A stretch of DNA of 64,000 nt from Amycolatopsis eburnea. Its GTDB lineage: Bacteria > Actinomycetota > Actinomycetes > Mycobacteriales > Pseudonocardiaceae. This document shows positions 1 through 12,660 of this stretch, one piece after another. The stretch covers positions 62,001 through 126,000 of the forward strand of contig NZ_RSEC01000035.1 in assembly GCF_003937945.1 (NCBI RefSeq), written 5' to 3'. Under the pieces are notes generated by a model. The model did not search any database, had not been told where the DNA came from, and saw only the letters and a program-made list of their open reading frames with translations. The position numbers were made by a program, and so were the translations under genes. Each line of letters begins with the position of its first letter. The stretch's first letter is position 1.

Positions 1-1098
1 GGTGAGCAGCGGGATCCCGAAGGCGTCGCAGAAGCGCACGAACCGGGCGGCCTTTTCGGACGCGTCGATGTCGAGCACGCCGGCCTGGTGGCGCGGCTGG
101 TTGGCGACGATGCCGACCGACCGGCCCTGGACCCGGCCGAACGCGCAGATCATGTTGGGCGCGAAGGCACTGTGCACCTCGGTGTACTCGCCGTCGTCGA
201 CCAGCGCGGCGATCAGCTCGGCCATGTCGTAGGTCCGGTGCGGCGAGTCGGGCACCAGCCGGTCGAGCGCGAGGTCGGCGGGGGTGACGACCGGGCTCGT
301 GTCGTCGGCGTACTCCGGGGCGAGGTCGAGGTTGTTCGACGGCAGGTAGGCGAGCAGGGTCTGCACCCACTCGACGGCGTCCTCTTCGGACACCGCCCGG
401 TGGTGGGCATTACCGGCCACTTCGGACTGGACGGCCGCGCCGCCCAGCTCCTGCGCGGTCACCCGCTCGCCGGTGACCGCGTGCACGACGTCCGGGCCGG
501 TGACGAACATGTGCGAAGTCCCGTCGACCATCACGGTGAAGTCGGTGATCGCGGGCGCGTAGACGGCACCGCCCGCGCACGGGCCCATGATCATCGAAAT
601 CTGCGGGATGACGCCGGACGCGTGGGCGTTGCGGCGGCCGAGTTCGGCGTAATACGCCAGTGAGACAACGCCTTCCTGGATCCGGGCACCGCCGGAGTCG
701 TTGATCCCGACGACCGGGCAGCCGAGTGACATCGCGAGGTCCATCACCTTGAGGACCTTCTCGCCCGAGACTTCGCCCATGCTGCCGCCGAAGACGCTGA
801 AGTCCTGGGAGAACACGCAGATCTGCCGCCCGTCGACGGTGCCGTGCCCGGTCACCACGCCGTCGCCCCACGGCCGGTTCGCGTCCATCCCGAACTCGGC
901 GCACCGGTGCCGCGCGAGCTGGTCGAGCTCCACAAAGGACCCGGGGTCCAGCAGCAGCTCGATCCGTTCCCGCGCGGTCAGCTTGCCCTTGGCGTGCTGC
1001 CGGTCCACGGCCCGCTTCTCGGCGATCCGCACGGCTTCGTCCTGCCGCGCGGCGAGATCCGCGATCCGGAACGCCGTACCCGGCGTGAGCTCGTCCAT
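1..1098 (-). CDS. Acyl-CoA carboxylase beta subunit (AccD/PccB type), C-terminus outside window
   Basis: This is the biotin-dependent carboxyltransferase subunit that moves CO2 from carboxybiotin to an acyl-CoA. The 366 visible residues begin MDELTPGTAF and contain the usual N-terminal half: KGKLTARERIELLLD near residue 40, a GGSMGEVSGEK segment, the oxyanion-type NDSGGARIQEG near 150, and GPCAGGAVY near 190. The family is about 520 residues long, so roughly 150 are missing beyond base 1. The ATG shares one base with the TGA of the PKS gene (TGATG), so translation is probably coupled. In mycolate-type loci AccD4 supplies the carboxylated acyl extender to Pks13, and a similar supply role for the adjacent PKS is inferred. 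The substrate cannot be read from the sequence. Confidence 0.93.
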   Translation of the reverse strand, partial: MDELTPGTAFRIADLAARQDEAVRIAEKRAVDRQHAKGKLTARERIELLLDPGSFVELDQLARHRCAEFGMDANRPWGDGVVTGHGTVDGRQICVFSQDFSVFGGSMGEVSGEKVLKVMDLAMSLGCPVVGINDSGGARIQEGVVSLAYYAELGRRNAHASGVIPQISMIMGPCAGGAVYAPAITDFTVMVDGTSHMFVTGPDVVHAVTGERVTAQELGGAAVQSEVAGNAHHRAVSEEDAVEWVQTLLAYLPSNNLDLAPEYADDTSPVVTPADLALDRLVPDSPHRTYDMAELIAALVDDGEYTEVHSAFAPNMICAFGRVQGRSVGIVANQPRHQAGVLDIDASEKAARFVRFCDAFGIPLLT

Positions 1099-4000
1099 CA
1101 GCGCACCCCCGTCCCGAGCCGCGCGGCGAGCGCGGCCGCCAGCGCCGCCACGTGCGGCGGGTCGATCATCGACACGTGGTCCCCGGGCACCCGCACGACG
1201 TCGAGGGCGGGGCAGTGCGCGTCCCAGCCGAGGGTGTCGTCGGTGCGCAGGTACCGCGGGTCCAGCGCGGTGGTCAGCGGGTGCGGGTCCTGCGCCCGCA
1301 GCAGCAGCACGCGGCCGTCGTAGCGCGCCGGGGTGTACCGCTCGGCGACCCGCGCGTCCACATAGGACTCGTACTGGTGCCGCAGCACTCCGGCGCCCAG
1401 GTCCGGCACGTGCTCGGTCAGCTTCCCCAGCACCCACCGGATCTGGGCTTCCTCGTCGAGCCGCGTGAGTTCCTCGCGCGGCACCGAGAACGGCACGCCG
1501 TACGTGCGCGAAACGTGGTCGGCGAACCGGTCGAAGCGGTCCAGCAGCAGCTCCTCCACCGGCGTGCCGGGCGCGGGCAGCGGCAGGATGGTGTCGATCA
1601 GGAACACCAGCTCGGCGCCACCGAGCTGCCGCGCGGTCTCGTAGGCCAGGCAGCCGCCGAACGACCAGCCGCCGAGCCGGTACGGACCGTCCGGCTGGAT
1701 CTCGCGAACCAGCTCGGCGTAGCAGGCGGCCTTGGCCTCCACGGTGTCCTCGTCGTCGATCCGCTCGAACCCGTACACCGGCTGCCCTTCCGGCAGCAGC
1801 CGCACGAGTTCCCGGTACACGCTGGCCCGGCCGCCCGCGGGGTGGAACAGGAACACCGGATCGGCGACGCCGTCCCGCAGCACCCGCACCGGCCCGCCCC
1901 CGTGCCCTTCCAGCTCCGGCCGCAGCAGATCGGCGATCGCGGCGACGGTCGGGGTGTCGAACAGCCCCGCGGGGACCACGTCGAGTTCGGCGGCGAACAG
2001 CGCCCGCAGCCGTTCCGGGTCGCCGCCGGCGGCGAAGAAGTCGTCGTGCACCCCGGGTTCGGCCCCGCCCACGACGGTCCGCCAGTGCCGCGCCACCCAC
2101 CGTTCGGCGGGATCCCGCGGCCCGGCGACGACCCGTTCGCTCGGCGCGGCGGTCCCGAACCCGGCCTGCTCCGCGAGGTGCGCGGCCAGTTCACCGAGGC
2201 TCGCTCCGCGCAGGAGCAGCGGAACCGGCAGCGGCAGGCCGAAATCGCGTTCCACGGCACCGCGGGCGCGCATGGCCGAGAGCGAGTCCAGCCCGAGCCG
2301 GGTGAGCGGCACGTCCCGATCGACCTCGGTGAACCCCAGCAGGTCCGCGATGAGCCCGGCGAGGTGATCCGCGATCGCGGCCCTGGCCTGCTCGGGCGTC
2401 CCGGCCCGCAGGGTCTCCATCCCGTCCCAAGTGGACTGCTTCGGCGGGCTGAAGAGGCTGAAGAACGGGCGTTCGGCGAGCCGCGGGAACAGGTCCAGGA
2501 CGGTCCCGGCGTCGATGCGCGCGACCCCGGTTTCCTGGCGGTCGCGCGCGAGGACGGCGTCGAGCGCGGCGAGGGCTTCTCCGGTCCCGAGCGGGGTCAG
2601 CACCGGGTTCTTCGACCCGGCCGCGGCGCCGGCCTCGCCCCAGGCGCCCCAGTTGACGGTCGCGGCGGGCAGCCCCTGGGCCCGTCGCCAGGCGACGAGG
2701 GCGTCGGCCCAGGCGTTGGCGGTGGCGTAGGCGGCCTGCCCGGGCGACCCGAACAGCGCGGCGGCGGAGGAGTAGACGAGCCACCAGTCCAGGTCGTGCC
2801 CGGCGGTCGCCTGGTGCAGCCGCCACGCACCGAGCGCCTTGGGCCGCCAGACGGCCCCGAGCGAGCCGGCGTCGAGGGTGATCGCGGCCCCGTCGGCGAG
2901 AACCCCGGCGGCGTGCAGCACCCCACGAAGCGGCACACCCCCTTCGACGGCGGCCGCGACCAGCTCCTCGGCGATCCCGGGTTCGGCGATGTCCCCGGCC
3001 ACCACGCGGACGTCGGTACCCAGCTCTCCCGGATCGGCCGCGCGGCGGCTGCTGAGCACCACCCGCGTGGCCCCGCGCTCGGCCAGCCACTTCGCCGCGA
3101 CCAGGCCGAGCCCGCCCAGCCCGCCGGTGATGATGTACGCGCCGTCCCGGACCGGCTCGCGGACCGCGTCGCCGAGGTCCGGGCGGGTCAGCCGCCGCGT
3201 GTACCGGACTCCCGCACGCCAAGCGATCTCGTCGTCCGGGGCATCCGCGCGGACCTCATCGGCCACCCGCGCGAAGTCGTCGACGTCCACCAGGGACGCC
3301 CGCAGTTCCGGGTGCTCGAACGCGAGCACCCGCACCAGCCCCCGCACCGCGGCCGGCCCCGGATCACCCGCCTCACCCGGCTGGACGGCCTGCGCCCCCG
3401 CCGTGACCAGCCACAACCGCGGCGGCGCCGGCAGCTCGGCCAGCTCGGCGACAACCCCGCTCAACGTCCCGACCAACCGCGCCCCGGACTCCGGATCCGG
3501 GTCGCCCGCCGGACCCAGCCGGGCGACGACCGCCGTCGTCTCCCCGTCTCGCACCAGCTTCGCGAGCATCGCCCGGTCGCCGAGGCGGGCCGCGTCCAGC
3601 TCGATCCAGTGGTGCTCGCGTTCGGGCGCCTCGGGCAGCTCCACCGGCTGCCAAGTCGCTTCGAGCAGCAGCCGATCGACCGCCGCATCGCGCAACGGGC
3701 GGCAGTAGACGTCCCGGAACTCCACCAGGACGACGTCCTCGGCGTCGACCAGCTGGACGCTCCCGAGCAGGCCGTCGCCGGACGGGGCGACCACCGCATC
3801 CACCCGCACGCCCCGGCGCGGCTCGCCCGCGACGACCACCTCGCCAATGGAAAGCGGCAGGTAGAGGACGTCCGCCGAGCCGACGGCCGCGGCCAGCGCG
3901 TGCAGGCAGACGTCGGCCAGCGCCGGGTGCAGGACGTACGCCGGGTGGTCGGCCTCCGGCAGCGCGATCGACGCCGACGCGCGGCCGTCCGCGGCCACGA

Positions 4001-7000
4001 CCCCGCGCAGGCCGCGGAACGCCGTTCCGTACGACTGCCCCAGCTCCGCCAGCGCGCGGTAGACGTCGACGGGCTCGCCGTCCACCGGGCCGAACGGCGG
4101 TGACGGTGTCCCGCCGGTCCCGATCCGCGCCGTGGCGTGGCGGACCCACTCGCCCGTCGCGGCCTTGGCGTGCACGCTCAGCTCGCCGCCGGACAGGGTG
4201 GTCGTCACCTCGGTGTGCCCGGCCAGCGGGAGCACTTCCCGCAGTTCGAGGTCGTGCACGTGCCCGCCGGTGGCCAGGGCCAGCTCGAGGAACCCGGTCG
4301 CCGGGAACACCGGCTGGTCCCGCACGGTGTGGTCGGCCAGCCACGGCAGCACCGCGGTGCCGACGTCGGCGCGCCAGAGGTGGCCGCCGTCCGGGTGTTC
4401 GATGTGGACACCCAGCAGCGGGTGGCCCCCGCCGGCGCGGACTTGCCGCCGCGGCCAGAACCGCTCGTGCCGCCAGACCGGCCCGGGCAGCTCGACCGGC
4501 GCCGTGCGCGGCCGGGCGGCGAGCACGCCGGGCACGCCCAGCACGTGCAGCCGGGCGAGGCTGGTCAGGAACGCCGTCCGCTCGTCGACCCGGCGGCTGC
4601 CCGACGGCAGGCCGAGCACGCCCGCCTGCTCGATCGCGGCGAGCGCGACGGGGTGCGGCGCGATCTCGACGAAGGCCGTGTGCCCGTCCGCGGCCGCCGC
4701 GGCGAGGGCCTGGCTGAACCGCACCGGACGGCGCAGGTTCGCCGCCCAGTACTCGACGTCGAACGCGGGTGTCTCCTGTGGATCGTCGAGAACGCTGCTG
4801 TAGCAAGGAATCCCGGCCTCGCCCGGGGTCAGCCCGGCCAGGTCTTCGCGCAGCCGCCCGAGCACCGCGTCGACGGCGGCGGAGTGCCCGGCCCCGCCGA
4901 CGGGCAGCCGCCGTGCCAGCCGCCCGAGGCGCTCGGCGTGCTCCACCAGCGCTTCGACCTGGTCGGCGGGCCCGCTGACGGTGCACTGGGTGGCCGACGC
5001 GTACACCGCGATGGCGACCTCCGGGAACTCCGCGAGTTCGGCGGGCGACAGCTCGACGACGGCCATCGCCCCCGCCCCCGACTCGTCGAGTTCGGTGAGC
5101 AGCCGCGCCCGCGTGGCCATCACCCGCAGGCCATCGGCCACGTCCAGCGCCCCGGCGACGACGGCCGCGGCGACCTCGCCCATCGAGTGCCCGAGCACGG
5201 CCGCGGGCGTGACGCCGTGCGCCCGCCACAGCGCGGCGAGGGCGAGCTGCACGCCGAACAACGTCAGCTGGGTCGCGGCGAGGTCCGGCAGGTCCCGGTC
5301 GAGCGCTTCGGACAGGGAAAACCCGGCCCCCTCGGCGAAAACCGGGTCCAGCGCTTCGATCTCGGCGCGGAAAGCGGGCTCGGAATCGCGCAGAAGACGT
5401 CCCATGCCCGCCCACTGCGACCCGTAGCCCGAGAAGACGAAGACCACGCTGGGCTCGGGTTCGGCTGGGCCCGCGACACCCCGCCCGGCCGCCAGCTCGC
5501 GCAGTCCCCCGACGATTTCCTCCCGGCTCTCGCCCACCGCAGCGCCCCGCGCCGGCAGGTGCTCCCGCCGGTGCGCCAGCGTCGCCGCGACCGCGCCGAG
5601 CGGTACGTCATCCCGGTCGAGCCAGTCCGCCAGCTCCCCGGCCCGCGCCCGCACCACCTCGGCCGACCGCCCCGAGAGCGCGAACACCTGCGGCCCCGAT
5701 GATTCGGCCCGGACCGGGAACGCCGCGGCGGGCCACTCTTCGAGGACGACGTGGGCGTTGGTCCCCCCGAACCCGAACGCCGACACCCCCGCCCGCGCCG
5801 TCCCGGAGTACCGCGGCCACGGGGTCCCCTCCGCGACCACCCGCAACCCCGCGAAGTCGATGTACGGGTTCGGCGAACGGAAGTGCAGGCTCGCCGGCAG
5901 CCGCCGGTGCGTCATCGCCAGCACCACCTTGAGCAGCCCGGCGATCCCGGCCGCCCCTTCGAGGTGCCCGAGGTTGCTCTTGACCGAGCCGAGCAGCAAC
6001 GGCCGGTCCGCGTCGCGCCCGAGCACCGCCGAAAGCGCCCCGGCCTCCAGCGGGTCACCCAGCGGCGTACCGGTTCCGTGCGCCTCGACGTAGTCCACAG
6101 TGGAGGGATCGATCCCGGCGTAGGCCTCCCGCAGCAACGCGGCCTGAGCCTCCGGGTTAGGCGCCGTCAGCCCGTTGGAGCGCCCGTCCGAATTCACCGC
6201 GCTGCCCCGGATCAGCGCCAGCACCCGGTCACCGTCCCGCCGCGCGGCGCGCAACGGCTTCAGCACGACCACCCCGCAGCCCTCGCCGCGCACGATGCCG
6301 TCCGCGGCGGCGTCGAACGGCTTGCAGCGGCCATCGGCGGCGAGCACCCCGGCCCGGTGGAACCCGGCCGTGATCCCCGGCGACAGCAGCACGTTCACTC
6401 CCGCGGCGAGCGCGAGGGCGCTCTCGCCGCGGCGCAGGCTCTGCACCGCCTGGTGCACCGCGACCAGCGACGACGAGCACGCGGTGTCCAGCGTGAGGCT
6501 CGGCCCGCGCAGGTCGAGCAGGTACGACAGCCGGTTCGCGGCGATGCTGGCCGCCGCCCCGGTCCCCGACCAGACGTCGACGCCCGCGACGTCGGTCATC
6601 GTCAGCGAGCCGTACTCGGTGGCCGACAGGCCGACGAACACGCCGGTCCGGCTGCCGCGCAGGCGGTGCGGCGGGATCCCGGCGTGCTCCAGCGCCGCCC
6701 ACGCGACTTCGAGGAGGATCCGCTGCTGCGGGTCCATCGCCTCGGCCTCGCGCGGGGTGATGCCGAAGAACGCCGCGTCGAACCCGGCGACGTCGTCGAG
6801 GAAGCCAGCCCGCGCCGGCAATCCGGCGAGGGCTTCGGCGGGCGCGAACGTCTCCCAGCGGCCCGCCGGGACGTCGCCGATCGCGTCACCGCCGTCGTCG
6901 AGGAACCGCCAGAACGCCTCCGGCGACTCGATCCCGCCCGGCAGGCGGCAGCCGAGGCCGACGATCGCGATCGGTTCCCCGGCTTCCCCCACGGGCTCCG

Positions 7001-7219
7001 GGAGCCGCGCCGATTCCACTGTGGACAGGTGAGCGGCGAGCGCGGCGATCGTCGGGTACTGCCAGACGAGGGTCGGCGCCAGCGGGCGGCCGACGAACCG
7101 GCCCAGGTCGGCGGCGAGCGCCGTCGCGTCCCGTGAGGACAGTCCCAGCTCCTGGAGGGGACGGTCGGCGTCGACGTCGCCGAGCCGTTCCCGCAGCCAG
7201 GCGCGGATCCCGGCCGCGT

Positions 7220-7223
<4 letters not shown>
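1098..7223 (-). CDS. Type I polyketide synthase, ACP-KS-AT-DH-KR-ACP-(dead carrier)-TE
   Basis: The gene encodes 2041 residues. The GTG start overlaps the FAAL stop (GTGA) and begins directly with a carrier domain; the open frame upstream of it is only the FAAL gene in another frame. Domains in order are an N-terminal ACP with GLSSRD (Ser30), a KS with TACSSS (Cys249), HGTGT and NLGH, and an AT with GHSMGE (Ser680). A DH follows with LADHTV (His965) and VFPATGF, then a KR with ITGGLGGLG and Tyr1499, an ACP with GLDSLSAM (Ser1647), and a TE with GGWSFGG (Ser1854) and GDHVSM. No ER is present. Before the TE, about residues 1700-1775 resemble another carrier but read GGDP where GGDS is expected. 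The N-terminal GLSSRD carrier and the FAAL/AccD neighbours resemble Pks13, but Pks13 lacks DH and KR. The likely product is an alpha-beta unsaturated, possibly alpha-branched, long-chain acid released by the TE. Extender choice is not predictable. Confidence 0.93.
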
Positions 7224-8944
<1,721 letters not shown>

Positions 8945-8975
8945 GGTCCCTCGCAGAGAGCGTTTACCGGCGCAG

Positions 8976-9003
8976 TGAATAGCCGCGCCCGTGCGGTTGT
9001 CAA
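8976..9003 (-). promoter_or_regulatory. Putative sigma70-type promoter of the FAAL-PKS-AccD operon
   Basis: On the minus strand a perfect TTGACA (-35) is followed after 16 bp by TATTCA (-10), ending about 31 bp before the FAAL ATG. It is an unusually good match for a high-GC actinomycete and suggests strong expression by a housekeeping sigma factor. Confidence 0.55.
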
Positions 9004-9036
9004 TCGGCGGATCCCGGATGCTCACCGGGAAACGGG

Positions 9037-10419
9037 TTACGGGACCGCGCGTTTGTCACGCGGCGACGAGGTCTCGGTGGAACGGGGTTTCGCCACGCGC
9101 ACGGCCAGCAGCGCGCCGCCGAACGTCAGCCCGGCCGCGGCGAGCAGTCCGGCGGTGTAGCCACCGGCCAGCGCCACCGGGGGTGCGGCGCCGGCTTCGA
9201 GCCGCACCGCGCGCACCGCCGTCAGCACCGCGCCGATCAGCGCGACGCCGAGCGCGCTCGACAGCTCCCGGGCGGCGGTGAGCAATCCCGACGCGGTGCC
9301 GGAATACCGCTCCGCCACAACGTCCAGCGCGTGCGACGTCATCGGGACGGTGAAGGCCGAGCCGGCGCCGATCAGGACCAGGCCGGGCACGCGCGGCCAG
9401 ACGTCCGGGATCCGGTTCACCGCGGCGAGGGCCAGCAGCCCGGCCCCGACGACGGCGAGCCCGCCCGCCACCGTCCGAAGTGGACCATGCCGGGCCACCG
9501 CGCGCGGCACCAGCGGCGTCGCGGCGATGACCGCCACCGCGACCAGGACCAGCGGCAGCCCGGCGCCGACCGGCCCGAGCCCGAGGAACTCCTGGTGCAG
9601 CAACGGCGTGAAGAAGAAGACCCCGGAAATCCCCAGTCCCCACAACAGCTGCAGGCCGAGCGAACCGGTGAACACGCGGTTCCCGGTCAGCGCCGCCGGG
9701 ATCAGCCGGTCGGACGCCCGCCGCTCCCGGACCACGAACACCACGCCGGGCACCGCACCCGCGGCGAGCAGCGGGAGCGTGAACCGGGGTTCGGCGAGCG
9801 CGGCGGTGAGCAGCACCAGGCTCGTCGTCCCCAGGACCATCGCGGCGAGCGGGGGCGCGCGCGTCGCGGCGGCGGCCCGGCCGGGTGCCGTGGTCACCGG
9901 CAGCAGCACGAGCATCGCCGCCACGAACGGGAGGTTGACGAAGAAGATCCAGGCCCACCCCAGCGCGGCGCACAGGATCCCGCCGAGCGCGGGACCGAGC
10001 GCCAGCGCCGCCGCGAGGCACGCGGTCCAGACCGCCGCGCCGAGCGTCCGGCCCCGCGCGTCGAGGTTCGTGCGCAACAGGCTCAGCAGGCCCGGCACCA
10101 GGAACGCGGCCGCCACGCCCTGCACCACGCGCGCGGTGACCAGCAGCCACAGCGACCAGGCCAGCCCACCGGCGGCCGCGCCCAGACCGAACGCGAGCAG
10201 CGCGGCTGCCAGCGTCCGGCGTGGTCCCCAGCGGTCCACCAGCGCGCCCCCGGCCGGCAGCAACCCGGCGAACGGGAGCATGTAACCGAGCGCGATCCAC
10301 TGCAGCGCCCCGAGGTCGAGCCCGAGGTCGCGGCCGATCGACGGCGCCCCGACGGCGACGATGGTGTTGTCGAGCGTGGTGACGAACGCGCCGAGCGCGA
10401 GCAGCACGAGTGTCTTCAT
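9037..10419 (-). CDS. MFS drug/metabolite exporter, DHA2 (EmrB/QacA) type
   Basis: The 460-residue protein is almost entirely hydrophobic with 12-14 predicted membrane segments. Its N-terminus has the DHA2 antiporter signature (LDNTIVAVGAPSIGRDL near residue 15, with the motif D1-like LDxTIVxVAxP), and the motif A-like LVDRWGPRRTL follows near residue 60. It is predicted to be a proton-driven exporter in the cytoplasmic membrane. The start overlaps the MMPL stop as ATGA, so the two are one operon. Its place between the PKS operon and an MMPL protein suggests export of the lipid/polyketide product or resistance to it, but substrate specificity is not readable. Confidence 0.9.
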   Translation of the reverse strand: MKTLVLLALGAFVTTLDNTIVAVGAPSIGRDLGLDLGALQWIALGYMLPFAGLLPAGGALVDRWGPRRTLAAALLAFGLGAAAGGLAWSLWLLVTARVVQGVAAAFLVPGLLSLLRTNLDARGRTLGAAVWTACLAAALALGPALGGILCAALGWAWIFFVNLPFVAAMLVLLPVTTAPGRAAAATRAPPLAAMVLGTTSLVLLTAALAEPRFTLPLLAAGAVPGVVFVVRERRASDRLIPAALTGNRVFTGSLGLQLLWGLGISGVFFFTPLLHQEFLGLGPVGAGLPLVLVAVAVIAATPLVPRAVARHGPLRTVAGGLAVVGAGLLALAAVNRIPDVWPRVPGLVLIGAGSAFTVPMTSHALDVVAERYSGTASGLLTAARELSSALGVALIGAVLTAVRAVRLEAGAAPPVALAGGYTAGLLAAAGLTFGGALLAVRVAKPRSTETSSPRDKRAVP

Positions 10420-12410
10420 CGCACACTCCCCGCCAGTTCACGGGTGGCCACGCACCGCCGTCGCGGGAACCACCAGTTCGCGGCACCGAAACCAGCCATC
10501 ACCGCGGGCACGAGCACGCACCGGACGACGATCGCGTCCAGCAGCACGGCGACGGTCAGCCCGACGCCGGCCTCCCGCACGACACGGGCGTCGACGAACG
10601 CGAACGACACGAACACCAGCGCCATGATCAGGGCGGCCGCGGTGATGGTCCGGCCGGTCGCCGCGACGCCGTCGACGACCGCGGCGCGGGTGTCGCCGTG
10701 GCGGCGCCAGGCTTCCTGGATGCGGGCGATGAGGAAGACCTCGTAGTCCATCGACAGCCCGAACAGCCCGGCGAACAGGAACACCGGCAGGTACGGCTCG
10801 ATCGGGGCGCCGAAGGTGCAGACCACCGCCCCCGTCGTCGCGGCCGCGGTCAGCAGGTTCATCACCGCGGCCGTCAGCGGGATGAGCACGCTGCGGAACA
10901 CCCAGGCGAGCAGCAGCACCGAGATCCCGACGACACTGGCCAGGAACACGGGCAGCCGCGCGGTGATCGCCGCCGAGAAGTCGGCTTGGGTCGCGACGAG
11001 CCCGCCGACGTGCGCGTCCGGGCCGCCGATGGTCGTCGCCATGGTCCGCGTCCAGGTCAGCAGCTCGGTCGTGGCCGGGTCGCCGGGCGCCGTCCGCGGG
11101 ACCACGGTGAGCAGCCAGCCGCCGCCGGGCAGCGCGACCGGCGGGCCGGCGTCGGCGCGGGCGAGCACCGCCTCCCGCAGCGTGCCCAGCGAGGCGTCGC
11201 CGGTGCCCACCACCACCAGCAGCGGCGCGCCGGCGCCCGGCCCGAACGCGTCGGTCAGCAGCTCGGCCCCGGTCCGGGTGATGCTGCCCGGCGGGTCCTG
11301 CGCGGCGTCCGGCATCCCCAGCCGCAGCCCGGTCATCGGCAGCGCGAGCACGGCGACGACCAGCAGCGCGGCCAGTGTGTACGGCCCGGGCCGCGCGGTC
11401 ACCGAGCGCGCGAGCCGGGCCCAGCGGCCGCCACTCCCCGCGGGCTTGACGCGCATCCGGGCGGCGGGCCGCAGCAGCGCGGGCAGCAGGGTCAGCGCGG
11501 CGAGCGCGGTCAGCAGCACCGAAACCGCGGCGGCCACGGCGATCCCGTCGAGGAACGGCATGCCGACGGTCAGCAGCCCGGCCAGCGAAACGCACACGGT
11601 GACTCCGGCGAAAACCACGCTGCGGCCGGACGTCGCCGCGGCGGCGGCCAGGGCGTCCGCCGGCGGTGCGCCGTCCCCGCGACCCTGCCGGTAGCGGGTC
11701 AGGACGAACAGCGCGTAGTCCACGCCGACGCCGAGCCCCAGCAGCGCGGCGATCTCGGTGCTGATCTTCGGGACGGTCATGACGTGCGAGAGCAGCGTGA
11801 CGACGGCCAGCGCGCAGCCCACCGAGACCGCCGCGGTGAGCACCGGGAGCAGCACGCAGGTCAGCGAGCCGAAGGTCACCAGCAGCACCAGCGCCGCGGC
11901 GAGCAGGCCGATCCCGGCGTTGCCCAGGTCGGGCGCGGCCGCCGTCATCGCGGCGAGCTCGCCGGCCGCCCCGGCGCTCAGCCCGCGGGCGTCGCGGACG
12001 ACGGCGGCCAGCGCGTCGGCCGTCCCCTGCCCGAGGTCAGCGGCCGGCGCGTCGAACCGCACGGTGAGCACGGCGGTCCGCCGGTCGGCGGACACCGCGC
12101 CGGGGGTGACCGCGACGACGTGCGGGAGCGCGGCCAGCCGGGCGGCGAAGTCGTCGAGCCGGGCCCGGCCGGTGCCGGTGTCGATCGGGCTGTCCGGCGT
12201 GCGGGCGACGACGCGCTCTTCGGCCCCACCGGCACCGGCGCCGCGCAGCAGGTTCGCCGCCGCGGTGCTGTCCGCGGCGGGCAGGTCGATCGTGTCGCGG
12301 AAGGCCGCGCCGGTGTGCAGCGCGGCGTACCCGAGGCCGCCCAGCGCCACCAGCCACAGCACGACGACCACGCCGGCGCGGCGCGAGCACCACGATACGA
12401 GCGTCGTCAT
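10416..12410 (-). CDS. MMPL family RND-type lipid transporter
   Basis: The ATG chosen gives MTTLVSWCSRRAGVVV and has an AGGAGG site five bases upstream; the longer open frame upstream is not needed. The 664-residue protein has the MMPL layout. There is one N-terminal membrane helix, an extracytoplasmic loop, a bundle of helices with GLGVGVDYALFVLTRYR near residue 230, a second loop, and a second bundle with LFGLSMDYEVFLIARI near residue 555. Those two Asp-Tyr segments are the conserved MMPL proton-relay signatures. MMPL proteins move lipids or lipid-like polyketides across the membrane in actinobacteria, and the neighbouring FAAL/PKS operon makes such a substrate plausible. The gene leads the MMPL-MFS operon. 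Confidence 0.92.
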   Translation of the reverse strand: MTTLVSWCSRRAGVVVVLWLVALGGLGYAALHTGAAFRDTIDLPAADSTAAANLLRGAGAGGAEERVVARTPDSPIDTGTGRARLDDFAARLAALPHVVAVTPGAVSADRRTAVLTVRFDAPAADLGQGTADALAAVVRDARGLSAGAAGELAAMTAAAPDLGNAGIGLLAAALVLLVTFGSLTCVLLPVLTAAVSVGCALAVVTLLSHVMTVPKISTEIAALLGLGVGVDYALFVLTRYRQGRGDGAPPADALAAAAATSGRSVVFAGVTVCVSLAGLLTVGMPFLDGIAVAAAVSVLLTALAALTLLPALLRPAARMRVKPAGSGGRWARLARSVTARPGPYTLAALLVVAVLALPMTGLRLGMPDAAQDPPGSITRTGAELLTDAFGPGAGAPLLVVVGTGDASLGTLREAVLARADAGPPVALPGGGWLLTVVPRTAPGDPATTELLTWTRTMATTIGGPDAHVGGLVATQADFSAAITARLPVFLASVVGISVLLLAWVFRSVLIPLTAAVMNLLTAAATTGAVVCTFGAPIEPYLPVFLFAGLFGLSMDYEVFLIARIQEAWRRHGDTRAAVVDGVAATGRTITAAALIMALVFVSFAFVDARVVREAGVGLTVAVLLDAIVVRCVLVPAVMAGFGAANWWFPRRRCVATRELAGSVR

Positions 12411-12521
12411 CCGGCCTCCTCGGTTGATCACGCTAACAACGAGGAAGGGCGCGAAGATACCGTCCGGGAACACAAATCGCGCACCGGAAACCCTTGTGCG
12501 CGTGAGTGTTCCGCCGTTTGT

Positions 12522-12544
12522 CGGACAGGTGACAATACTGTCCG
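12522..12544. promoter_or_regulatory. Inverted repeat, candidate operator between MMPL operon and PucR gene
   Basis: CGGACAG and CTGTCCG face each other across a 9-base spacer in the 250-bp divergent intergenic region (12411-12660). This is a plausible binding site for the adjacent PucR-type regulator, but only position and symmetry support it. Confidence 0.4.
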
Positions 12545-12660
12545 CCGCCATTGGTCCCCGCGTGACAGAACCCGGTCCCGCGGCAGGATCTGCGGTTGCC
12601 AACTCCGATCCCGTGTGAGTACATGACCTCCGCGCACCGGTGCCGGAAAGGGGTTGTGGC

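Noticed and set aside
1152..4103. Very long open frame on the plus strand opposite the PKS
   Set aside because: It mirrors the GC-rich third positions of the PKS gene, is dominated by Arg/Pro/Gly/His and matches no domain; the PKS frame explains the region fully.
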